A DNA stretch of 24,315 nt from Fimenecus sp045613585. GTDB taxonomy: Bacteria; Bacillota; Clostridia; Oscillospirales; Acutalibacteraceae. Made by a program: the position numbers and the translations under genes. The DNA is taken from NCBI GenBank assembly GCA_045613585.1, contig JAZLBG010000090.1, positions 1 to 24,315 on the forward strand, written 5' to 3'. Position 1 is the first letter of the stretch. Each line of letters opens with the position of its first letter. Under the pieces are notes generated by a model, which saw nothing but the letters and a program-made list of their open reading frames with translations, was not told the DNA's origin and made no database searches. Of this stretch, positions 14,916 to 22,818 are shown piece by piece.

Positions 14916-16919
14916 ATGAAAAAGTTAAGCATCGGTAAAATTGAGAATTTTATAAAACAGATGATAAGCACATATCCGATAACAACTCCTGCATTTGTTA
15001 TCTGTATTTTGCTATGCCTTGTTTTATTTCTTTACAATGTATATTTTGCCGTTGCAGGACTTTTAATGACCGCAATACTTATAGTTATTGGGGTTGCAGT
15101 AAATAATATTAAGTATAAAAAACTTGAAGGTGCAGTTGCAGAACTTAACAAACGTATTTCAGCGGAAGAAAAATATGGTGAACTTCAGTATTTTCCTTTA
15201 CCTGTGGCAATATTTGATAGTACTGATACAATATTATGGTATAACCAGTTGTTTTCTAATTCGTTTTTAAGTGATACAGAGTTATCTAATGCAGATATTA
15301 AGCAATTTACATCTGACCAAGGTGTTAGTATAATTCGTGAAAAACAATTGATTGAATGTGAATTTAATAATAAGAAATATACTGCTTTTCCATCAAATAT
15401 TGAGTATAAAGATGAAACCGCATACGTTTTATATTTTATTGAAGATACAGAACTTAAAAATGTAAAAGTTAAGTATGAAAATTCTCGTCCGGTATTTTTA
15501 ATCATAAATATTGATAGTGTTGAAGATGCAATAGGTGATTTGCGAGAAAGCCAACAATCAGATATTTTAGGTGATGTTGAGCAGTTGATTGAAAATTGGC
15601 TTGAAAATTATAATTGCATTTTCCGAAAAATAAATACTAATCGTTTTATTGTTATTTCAGATAATGAAAACCTTATTAAAATGAAAGAAGATAAGTTTTC
15701 AGTTTTATCTAAAGTTCGTTCCTATACATATAACGATAAGGTAGCAGGAATAACCTTGTCTATAGGTGTAGGTATAGGTGAAACTTTCCCTGATTGTGAA
15801 AAAAGTGCTCGTAAATCTCTTGATATGGCAATGGGCAGAGGTGGAGACCAAGTTGCTCTTAAAACCGCACAAAATGATTATGAATTTTTTGGTGGTGTTG
15901 CAAAAGGCGTTGAAAAGCGAACAAAAGTTAGAACACGAATGGTAGCTTCTGCAATAGGTGACAGTATAAATATCAGTAGTAATGTTCTTATTATGGGTCA
16001 TCGTAATGCAGACCTTGATGCGCTTGGTGCATCTGTGGGCGTGTCTATGATTTGTAAAGCTTTAGGTAAAGATGCTAAAATAGTAATGTCATCAGAAACA
16101 ACACTTGCAATGCCCCTTGCGAAACACTTAATTGCAAATGGACTTGACGATTTACTTGTTGAGCCAGAAGATGCTGAAGAATATATCAGTAGTAACACTT
16201 TGCTTGTGATTGTTGATACTCATAGAAAGAACTTTCTTGAATATCCTGAGTTGTTTGATATGGTGCAAAAAGTAATAGTTATTGACCACCATAGAAAAGC
16301 GGCAGACCATATATCAAAGTCAGTGATTTTCTATCATGAACCAAATGCTTCTTCTGCATCTGAAATGGTTACTGAAATTATTCAGTATGTGCCATTTGAT
16401 GTAACTGTTTCAAAAATATGTGCAGAAGCTCTTATGTCAGGTATCACACTTGATACAAAGAATTTTGTAATGAAAACAGGTGTAAGAACATTTGAAGCGG
16501 CAGCATATCTTCGTTCATTAGGTGCTGACACTGTTACAGTTAAGCAGTTGTTTGCAAATAGTATGGAAACTCAAAAAGCTAAAAGTGAAATCGTAAAATC
16601 AGCATCAATGTATGGTGATTGTGCTATTGGTGTTGTTGATTTTATTGCTGATGATGTTCGCATTGTTGCAGGACAAGCGGCAGATGAACTTCTTAATATT
16701 GATGGAGTTAACGCGTCTTTTGTTTTGTTTAGCACAGGCGATTGTATAAATATATCAGCCCGTTCATATGGTGAAATAAATGTACAAGTTATAATGGAAG
16801 AATTAAATGGCGGTGGGCATCAGACTATGGCTGCAGCACAACTTCCGAAAGAAACTTTTGAAAATTCACTTGCATTACTTAAAAATGCAATAGATACAAT
16901 AAATAATAAAGCAAACTAA
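14916..16919 (+). CDS. gdpP: GdpP, membrane cyclic-di-AMP phosphodiesterase (DHH family)
   Basis: 667 residues, the usual length. Two N-terminal membrane segments (about residues 20-60) are followed by a PAS-like region, a degenerate GGDEF domain ending with the typical GRGGDQVAL, then the DHH domain (GHRNADLDALGAS near residue 360; VIDHHRKA near 457) and DHHA1 (NGGGHQTMAAAQ near 630). The DHH/DHHA1 part hydrolyses c-di-AMP to pApA, controlling potassium and osmotic balance and wall stress. All expected metal-binding residues I looked for are present. It starts 11 bases after rnj and precedes rplI and dnaB, the standard Firmicutes order (yybT-rplI-dnaC in B. subtilis). Confidence 0.95.
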   Translation: MKKLSIGKIENFIKQMISTYPITTPAFVICILLCLVLFLYNVYFAVAGLLMTAILIVIGVAVNNIKYKKLEGAVAELNKRISAEEKYGELQYFPLPVAIFDSTDTILWYNQLFSNSFLSDTELSNADIKQFTSDQGVSIIREKQLIECEFNNKKYTAFPSNIEYKDETAYVLYFIEDTELKNVKVKYENSRPVFLIINIDSVEDAIGDLRESQQSDILGDVEQLIENWLENYNCIFRKINTNRFIVISDNENLIKMKEDKFSVLSKVRSYTYNDKVAGITLSIGVGIGETFPDCEKSARKSLDMAMGRGGDQVALKTAQNDYEFFGGVAKGVEKRTKVRTRMVASAIGDSINISSNVLIMGHRNADLDALGASVGVSMICKALGKDAKIVMSSETTLAMPLAKHLIANGLDDLLVEPEDAEEYISSNTLLVIVDTHRKNFLEYPELFDMVQKVIVIDHHRKAADHISKSVIFYHEPNASSASEMVTEIIQYVPFDVTVSKICAEALMSGITLDTKNFVMKTGVRTFEAAAYLRSLGADTVTVKQLFANSMETQKAKSEIVKSASMYGDCAIGVVDFIADDVRIVAGQAADELLNIDGVNASFVLFSTGDCINISARSYGEINVQVIMEELNGGGHQTMAAAQLPKETFENSLALLKNAIDTINNKAN

Positions 16920-16939
16920 TCGAAAAGAGGTTATATATA

Positions 16940-17380
16940 ATGGATGTTATTTTGAAAGCAGATGTTAAAGGGTTAGGTAAAAAAGGTGAAAAAGTAAAGG
17001 CATCAGATGGTTATGCAAGAAACTTCCTTTTTCCAAAAGGACTTGCAGTTGAAGCTAATGCTCAGAGTCTTACAGAGCTTCGTAATCGTGAGCAGTCAAA
17101 TCAACACAAAATTGATGTTGAAATTGCAAATGCAAATGCTTCAAAAGCAAAACTTCAGGGTAAAGTTGTAAAAATCACTGCAAAAGCAGGTAATAATGGT
17201 AAACTCTTTGGTTCAGTAACTTCAAAAGAGGTTGCTGCTGAAATTGCAAAGCAATATGGTGAAAAAGTAGATAAAAGAAAAATCACAATGGATGATATTA
17301 AAAACTTTGGTTCATATAAAATTGAAGTTAAACTCTATACAAATATTGTAGCAGAAATGACTGTAATGGTAGGAGAATAA
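16940..17380 (+). CDS. rplI: 50S ribosomal protein L9
   Basis: 146 residues, full length. The N-terminal rRNA-binding domain has the family signature (GLGKKGEKVKASDGYARNFLFPKGLA), followed by the long connecting helix and a C-terminal domain (GNNGKLFGSVTSKEVAAEI). AGAGG lies about nine bases before the ATG. It sits 20 bases after gdpP and just before dnaB. Confidence 0.97.
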   Translation: MDVILKADVKGLGKKGEKVKASDGYARNFLFPKGLAVEANAQSLTELRNREQSNQHKIDVEIANANASKAKLQGKVVKITAKAGNNGKLFGSVTSKEVAAEIAKQYGEKVDKRKITMDDIKNFGSYKIEVKLYTNIVAEMTVMVGE

Positions 17381-17415
17381 TTTACAATCAATAATTGATG
17401 GAGAAGTATAAAGTT

Positions 17416-18801
17416 ATGGAAATGAATTATTCAACAATTGATAATTTTAATTTGCCTCATAGTATAGATGCAGAACAAGCGGTGCTTGGCGCAATACTTA
17501 AAGACCCAGAGTGTCTTCATATAGTTGCAGATATGCTTAAAATTGAGCATATTTATATGCCACAACACAAAGCTATTTATACAGCAATTCTCAATATTGA
17601 TACAATGGGTGAACACATTGACCCATTGGTTGTGCTTGAACAGTTGAAAAAAGACGGTGTTTATGATGACATCGGTGGTAAAGCATATCTTATGAAACTT
17701 GCTGAAGCTGTTCCATCAACAAAAAATGTTGAGTCATACATAAAAATCATTATTGAAAAATATTATCTTAGAACTTTAATGTTAATAGCTCGCGAAATTC
17801 TTGATGAAACAAGTGATGAGAGTGCTTCACCTGACCAGCTTCTCAATATGGCTGAACAAAAGATTTATGACATTCGCCGTGGTAAAAATACAGCTGGTCC
17901 ATCAAAGGTAAGTGACATTATTGTTTCTGATGTTTTTGAGCGTCTTAAAAAACTTGCAAGTGCTGACCCTCAGGAAAAAGAGCAGTATATGGGTATTCCT
18001 ACAGGTTTCTCATATCTTGATAAGGTTCTTGGTGGTGGTTTCCATCGTTCCGACCTTATAATTATAGGTGCTCGTCCTGCTATGGGTAAAACAAGTTTTG
18101 CTCTTAATCTTGCAAGAAATATTGCGATGAAAAAAAGAAAAGTGTTGTTTTTCTCACTTGAAATGTCAAAAGAGCAGTTAGCTCAGCGTATTATTTCAAC
18201 TGAAGCAAGAATTATAAGTAATAAACTCAGAACAGGTGAAATAAATCAGGCAGACTGGGAAAGACTTGGTCTGGCTCTTCAAAATCTTGTTAATTGTGAA
18301 CTTTATTTTGACGACAGTGCTAATATTAATGTTTCTGAAATGAAAGCACGTGCTATGCGTATGAAAGATGTTGATTGTATTGTTATCGACTACCTTCAGC
18401 TTATGTCAGGTACAAAACGTACAGATAACCGTGTAAATGAAGTTGCAGAAATTACTCGTGGACTTAAAATGATGGCTAAAGACCTTAATATTCCTGTTGT
18501 GACTTGTTCACAGTTGTCCCGTGGCGTTGCAAAGAATGCTAGTGACCATCGTCCACAAATGACAGACCTTCGTGAATCCGGTACTATCGAGCAGGATGCA
18601 GATATTGTTCTTATGCTTCATCGTGAAGATTATTATAAGCACGATACTGATGAAGGTGACGATACAGTAAGCGAAACAGCAAATATTGCAGAAGTTATTG
18701 TTGGTAAAAACAGACACGGCTCAACAGAAACTGTTAAGGTTGCATGGAATCCTGAGTTTACAATGTTCTCAACTCTTGAAAGGATTAAATATGACGACTA
18801 A
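17416..18801 (+). CDS. dnaB: Replicative DNA helicase DnaB
   Basis: 461 residues. This is the hexameric replication-fork helicase. An N-terminal primase-interacting domain (PHSIDAEQAVLGAIL) is followed by a RecA-like helicase domain with Walker A (GARPAMGKTS, starting at residue 218), the SLEMSKEQLAQR motif, Walker B (CIVIDYLQLM), and the QLSRGV and DLRESGTIEQDAD motifs. No intein is present. Several starts are in frame (TTG 17395, ATG 17398, 17416, 17422). 17416 is chosen because GGAGAAG at 17400-17406 is correctly placed for it, while nothing suitable precedes 17398. It overlaps tilS by 11 bases. Bacillus calls this gene dnaC. Confidence 0.96.
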   Translation: MEMNYSTIDNFNLPHSIDAEQAVLGAILKDPECLHIVADMLKIEHIYMPQHKAIYTAILNIDTMGEHIDPLVVLEQLKKDGVYDDIGGKAYLMKLAEAVPSTKNVESYIKIIIEKYYLRTLMLIAREILDETSDESASPDQLLNMAEQKIYDIRRGKNTAGPSKVSDIIVSDVFERLKKLASADPQEKEQYMGIPTGFSYLDKVLGGGFHRSDLIIIGARPAMGKTSFALNLARNIAMKKRKVLFFSLEMSKEQLAQRIISTEARIISNKLRTGEINQADWERLGLALQNLVNCELYFDDSANINVSEMKARAMRMKDVDCIVIDYLQLMSGTKRTDNRVNEVAEITRGLKMMAKDLNIPVVTCSQLSRGVAKNASDHRPQMTDLRESGTIEQDADIVLMLHREDYYKHDTDEGDDTVSETANIAEVIVGKNRHGSTETVKVAWNPEFTMFSTLERIKYDD

Positions 18802-20128
18802 AGTTATTAAAACAATAACAGAACATCATATGATTTCAAAAGGTGATGTTGTTGGAGTAGGCCTTTCTGGTGGTGCTGATTCCGTTGCACTTTTACATAT
18901 ACTCGCAAATAACAAGGAAGAACTTGGAGTTTCAAAAATCAAAGGAATTCATATTCATCATGGTATTCGTGGTGAAGAAGCTGACAGAGATTTGGATTTT
19001 TCAAAGAGTTTTTGTGAAAAGTTAGGTATAGACTTTGTTTGTTATTATGCCGATATTCCTGCCCAAGCGAAAAAAACAGGCGAGAGTATTGAAGAATGTG
19101 CAAGAAGAATAAGATATGATTTCTTCTCTAAATCAGGTTGCACAAAAATCGCAACTGCCCACAATCTTAATGATAATATAGAAACTGTAATTTTCAATTT
19201 AGCTCGTGGCACTTCAATTTCAGGTTTATGCGGTATTCCTTATGTGCGTGATATTTATATTAGACCACTTCTTGACCATACAAGAAGTGAAATTGAAGAA
19301 TATTTAAAAGAAAACAAATTGGAGTTTGTTACTGATAGTACAAATTTGTGTGATGATTATACTCGCAACAAAATTCGTCACAATGTAATTCCACAGCTTT
19401 TTGAAATTAATCCATCTTTTAATGTGACATTTTCAAATTGTCTTGATTCAGTAAAACTTGCAAATGATTATATTTTACAAAACGCAGTTGAAATTCTTGA
19501 AAATGTAAAAAACATTGAAGAAAATAAATATGATTGCAAACAGATTAAGCAGTGTCACAATGCAGTTAAAAATAAAATAATTTTATTAATACTTAAAGAA
19601 CAAGGTGTTCCAAATGTTACAAAAAAATACATTGATGCAGTTGCTCACATTATTGAAAATGGTGGCAAAGCAAGCCTTGGTGGTAATGTTACTGCTTATG
19701 TAGATTGCGAAAAACTTTGTTTTGGCGAAATCAAAGACATTGAGCATTTTGAAATACAAGTGAAAAGTAATGAAGAAAAAATTGAAACTCCCGTGGGAAT
19801 GTTAACATTACGATACTTGTTCAAAGATGATTTACAAAATCTTAATAAAATTGAAATGCAAGATGTTATTGATTGTGATAAAATATGTGGTAGCTTGACA
19901 ATTCGTAACAGAATTGAGGGCGATGCTTATCAACCTGCAAAAAGGGTAAACAAAAAACTGAAAAAACTTTTTAATGAAAGTGATGTTTCAGTGTATGAGC
20001 GTTCCAGAATGCTTATTATTTCAGATGATAACGGAATAATCTGGACTCAGTATTTTGGCGTTTCAGACCATTGTAAAATTAATAACAATACTAATAAAGG
20101 TATTATGATTTATGAGTTGGGGGAATAA
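18791..20128 (+). CDS. tilS: tRNA(Ile)-lysidine synthetase
   Basis: 445 residues. TilS converts the wobble C34 of tRNA-Ile (CAU) to lysidine using ATP and lysine, allowing AUA decoding. The PP-loop motif SGGADS is near residue 26, followed by HIHHGIRGEEAD, ECARRIRYDFF, TAHNLNDNIET, RGTSISGLCG and the RNKIRHNVIP block, with the C-terminal TilS domain at the end (NKKLKKLFNES). ATG 18791 has AAAGGA six bases upstream and overlaps the dnaB stop by 11 bases; frame extension further upstream, inside dnaB, is a shadow. tilS-hpt-ftsH order is conserved in Firmicutes. Confidence 0.95.
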   Translation: MTTKVIKTITEHHMISKGDVVGVGLSGGADSVALLHILANNKEELGVSKIKGIHIHHGIRGEEADRDLDFSKSFCEKLGIDFVCYYADIPAQAKKTGESIEECARRIRYDFFSKSGCTKIATAHNLNDNIETVIFNLARGTSISGLCGIPYVRDIYIRPLLDHTRSEIEEYLKENKLEFVTDSTNLCDDYTRNKIRHNVIPQLFEINPSFNVTFSNCLDSVKLANDYILQNAVEILENVKNIEENKYDCKQIKQCHNAVKNKIILLILKEQGVPNVTKKYIDAVAHIIENGGKASLGGNVTAYVDCEKLCFGEIKDIEHFEIQVKSNEEKIETPVGMLTLRYLFKDDLQNLNKIEMQDVIDCDKICGSLTIRNRIEGDAYQPAKRVNKKLKKLFNESDVSVYERSRMLIISDDNGIIWTQYFGVSDHCKINNNTNKGIMIYELGE

Positions 20129-20132
20129 TAAA

Positions 20133-20675
20133 ATGTTAAATGATATTGAAAAAGTACTTTTATCTGAAGATGATTTAAAAGATATAGTAACTCGTCTTGG
20201 TAATCAAATCAGTGAAGATTATAAAGATAAAAAATTAGTTCTTGTAAGTGTGCTTAAAGGTTCAGTAATCTTTATGGCAGATTTAATGAGAGCTATAACA
20301 GTACCTTGCGTTATTGACTTTATGTCAGTTTCAAGTTATGGTGCAGGTACAAAAACATCAGGTGTTGTTAAAATTATCAAAGACCTTGATACAGATGTTG
20401 TTGAAGGTGCAGATTTGCTTATTGTTGAAGATATTCTTGACAGTGGTGTAACACTTGACTATCTTATGAAAATTCTTTCTGCAAGAAATCCAAACAGCAT
20501 TAAAATCTGTACATTACTTGATAAGCCTGAAAGAAGAAAAGCACCTATTAAGGCAGATTATGCAGGTGCACAGATTCCTGATGCCTTTGTTGTAGGCTAT
20601 GGACTCGATTTTGATGAGAAATACAGAAACTTACCATTTGTTGGTGCGTTAAAACCATCAGTTTACGAAAAATAA
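20133..20675 (+). CDS. hpt: Hypoxanthine(-guanine) phosphoribosyltransferase
   Basis: 180 residues, normal size. It salvages hypoxanthine and guanine with PRPP to give IMP and GMP. Seen: LVSVLKGSVIFMADL at the N-terminus, the SSYGAGTKTSG flexible loop, the PRPP-binding motif LLIVEDILDSGVTL (about residues 95-108) and the C-terminal VVGYGLDFDEKYRNLPFVG. ATG 20133 is chosen over 20112: GGGGG sits nine bases before it, and 20112 lies inside tilS with no ribosome site. The start is four bases after the tilS stop. Confidence 0.95.
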   Translation: MLNDIEKVLLSEDDLKDIVTRLGNQISEDYKDKKLVLVSVLKGSVIFMADLMRAITVPCVIDFMSVSSYGAGTKTSGVVKIIKDLDTDVVEGADLLIVEDILDSGVTLDYLMKILSARNPNSIKICTLLDKPERRKAPIKADYAGAQIPDAFVVGYGLDFDEKYRNLPFVGALKPSVYEK

Positions 20676-20707
20676 ACAGACCCAATACACAGGAGTGAAA
20701 AAACAAA

Positions 20708-22663
20708 TTGAAAAAATTTAACTGGAAAGTTATTGTCCCATATGTGTTGATTCCGGTAGCATTTATTGCAGTAATTTACATGTATATGGGTAAAGAACAG
20801 CAAAAAGAATTAAAATATTACGAAGTTGTTGAATTCTTCGATAATGGTCAGGTTGCAGAAGTTGATTTGAATATGAACAGCGGTGCAATGACATTTAAAC
20901 TCGAAGGTGAAGACAAAATATACAAATATACAGTGCCTAATGTAAATCTCTTTTTAAATGATGTTCATGATGAATTAAGAGAATACAATAAGAAAAATCC
21001 TGATAAGCCTGTAGAGTTTGATTATAAGGCAGGTAATTCAGGCTCTTGGATTTTAAGTGTATTACCATCATTGTTGCTCACTTTAGGTCTTATTGTGCTT
21101 ATGAGCATTATGTTCAAGAAAATGAACAGTTCAATAAGTAATGAAAGCAATCGAGCAATCAATTTTGGTAAAGCAAGGGTAAAACGTGCTGATGATGAAA
21201 CAAAGAAAGTAACATTTAAAGATGTTGCAGGTGCAGACGAAGAAAAAGAAGAACTTACAGAACTTGTTGAGTTCCTTAAATCGCCTGAAGAATTTTCAAA
21301 ACTTGGAGCTCGTATTCCAAAAGGCGTATTGCTTGTAGGCCCTCCAGGTACAGGTAAAACACTTCTTGCTCGTGCAGTAGCAGGTGAGGCAAATGCACCA
21401 TTCTTCTCAATTTCAGGTTCTGACTTTGTAGAAATGTATGTTGGTGTAGGTGCATCTCGTGTTCGTGACTTGTTCAAAGAAGCAAAGAATACTCAACCAT
21501 CAATTATCTTTATTGATGAAATTGACGCTGTTGGTCGTCATAGAGGCGCAGGTATGGGTGGCGGTCACGACGAGCGTGAGCAAACACTTAACCAGTTGCT
21601 TGTTGAAATGGATGGCTTTGGTGCAAACGAAGGCGTAATCGTTATTGCTGCAACTAACCGTCCTGATATTCTTGACCCTGCACTTCTTCGACCTGGTCGT
21701 TTTGACCGTCAGGTTACAGTTGGTTATCCTGATGTTAAGGGTAGAGAAGAAATCTTGCAAGTACACGCTAAAAATATACCATTAGCACCTGATGTTGACT
21801 TGCATCAGATTGCTGCAACAACAGTTGGTTTTACAGGTGCAGACCTTGAAAATCTTCTTAACGAAGCAGCACTTCTTGCGGCAAAACGTAAGAAACTTGC
21901 AATCACAATGGATGAAATCGAAGAAGCAACAATGAAAGTTGTTGTTGGTAGTGAAAAGAAATCACGTAAAATTTCAGATAAAGACAAAGAAATTACTGCT
22001 TATCACGAGGCAGGTCATGCAATTTCATCATATTATCTTGATAATCAAGACCCTGTTACACACATTTCAATCGTTCCTCGTGGAATGGCAGCAGGCTTTA
22101 CACTTTATACACCTGAAAAAGACAATGCACATATGCTTAAATCTCGTATGCTTGATGATATTGTTTCACTTCTTGGTGGTCGTGTTGCAGAACAGATTAT
22201 TTTCAATGATATTTCAACAGGTGCATCAAATGATATTCAGCGTGCATCTGAAATTTCAAGAAATATGATTACAAAATATGCTATGAGTGAAAAACTTGGT
22301 CCTATTGCATTTGGCTCAGGAAATAACGAAGTATTCCTCGGTAAAGATTATAACCATATGAGAAACTATTCTGAAAATATTGCAGCAGTAATCGACGAAG
22401 AAGTTGAAAGAATTATCTGTGATGCCTATAACAGAACTGAAAAAATTCTTACAGAGCATATTGACCAGCTTCATATTGTTGCTAAAGCTCTTATCAAACT
22501 TGAAAAGATTGATAAAGAACAGTTTGAGTCACTTATGACAACAGGTGAGTTACCACAAGAGCCTGTTAAAGAAGAAACAGAAGAAGTTGTAGAATTTACA
22601 GAAACAGTTGAGGAAACTGTTGAAGAAATCAGCAAAACTACTGAAAATACTGATAATGTATAA
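20708..22663 (+). CDS. ftsH: ATP-dependent zinc metalloprotease FtsH
   Basis: 651 residues. It is the membrane-anchored AAA protease of protein quality control. An N-terminal membrane segment (residues 9-27), an external domain and a second membrane segment (about 113-135, WILSVLPSLLLTLGLIVLM) lead to the AAA domain with Walker A GPPGTGKT (near residue 211), Walker B IIFIDEIDAVG and the second region of homology (AATNRPDILDPALLRPGRFD). The zinc site is HEAGH at 433-437. The C-terminal tail is very Glu/Thr-rich. The start is a TTG at 20708 with AGGAG at 20691-20695; the non-ATG start may lower expression. It is the last gene before the terminator at 22682. Confidence 0.97.
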   Translation: MKKFNWKVIVPYVLIPVAFIAVIYMYMGKEQQKELKYYEVVEFFDNGQVAEVDLNMNSGAMTFKLEGEDKIYKYTVPNVNLFLNDVHDELREYNKKNPDKPVEFDYKAGNSGSWILSVLPSLLLTLGLIVLMSIMFKKMNSSISNESNRAINFGKARVKRADDETKKVTFKDVAGADEEKEELTELVEFLKSPEEFSKLGARIPKGVLLVGPPGTGKTLLARAVAGEANAPFFSISGSDFVEMYVGVGASRVRDLFKEAKNTQPSIIFIDEIDAVGRHRGAGMGGGHDEREQTLNQLLVEMDGFGANEGVIVIAATNRPDILDPALLRPGRFDRQVTVGYPDVKGREEILQVHAKNIPLAPDVDLHQIAATTVGFTGADLENLLNEAALLAAKRKKLAITMDEIEEATMKVVVGSEKKSRKISDKDKEITAYHEAGHAISSYYLDNQDPVTHISIVPRGMAAGFTLYTPEKDNAHMLKSRMLDDIVSLLGGRVAEQIIFNDISTGASNDIQRASEISRNMITKYAMSEKLGPIAFGSGNNEVFLGKDYNHMRNYSENIAAVIDEEVERIICDAYNRTEKILTEHIDQLHIVAKALIKLEKIDKEQFESLMTTGELPQEPVKEETEEVVEFTETVEETVEEISKTTENTDNV

Positions 22664-22681
22664 TATTGCATAAATCAAAAG

Positions 22682-22713
22682 AGCAACAGACTTTAAAATC
22701 TGTTGCTTTTTTT
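22682..22713 (+). terminator. Rho-independent terminator of the rnj-ftsH operon
   Basis: A perfect 9-bp stem, AGCAACAGA / TCTGTTGCT, with loop CTTTAAAA, runs into a T-tract to 22713, 18 bases after the ftsH stop. Confidence 0.93.
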
Positions 22714-22725
22714 GTGATTTTTAGA

Positions 22726-22754
22726 TTGATTTTTTCAAATAAATAGTATACAAT
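22726..22754 (+). promoter_or_regulatory. Sigma-A promoter of ilvB
   Basis: TTGATT (22726-22731), a 17-bp spacer and TACAAT (22749-22754), right after the ftsH terminator. Start near 22761, leader about 58 bases, too short for a T-box or a leader-peptide attenuator. Confidence 0.7.
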
Positions 22755-22818
22755 ATAAGTTAATATTTTCACGCGTTAAAGCGTTGCAACAAATAGCAAA
22801 TTCATGGAGTGAGAGAGA

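Noticed and set aside
21022..21477. A 151-codon minus-strand gene inside ftsH
   Set aside because: It is an antisense shadow of the conserved AAA domain, of Ser/Pro-rich low-complexity composition with no family motif.
22755..22818. A T-box or leader attenuator controlling ilvB
   Set aside because: The leader is only about 58 bases, has no T-box sequence and only a 4-bp ACGC/GCGT hairpin without a T-run.
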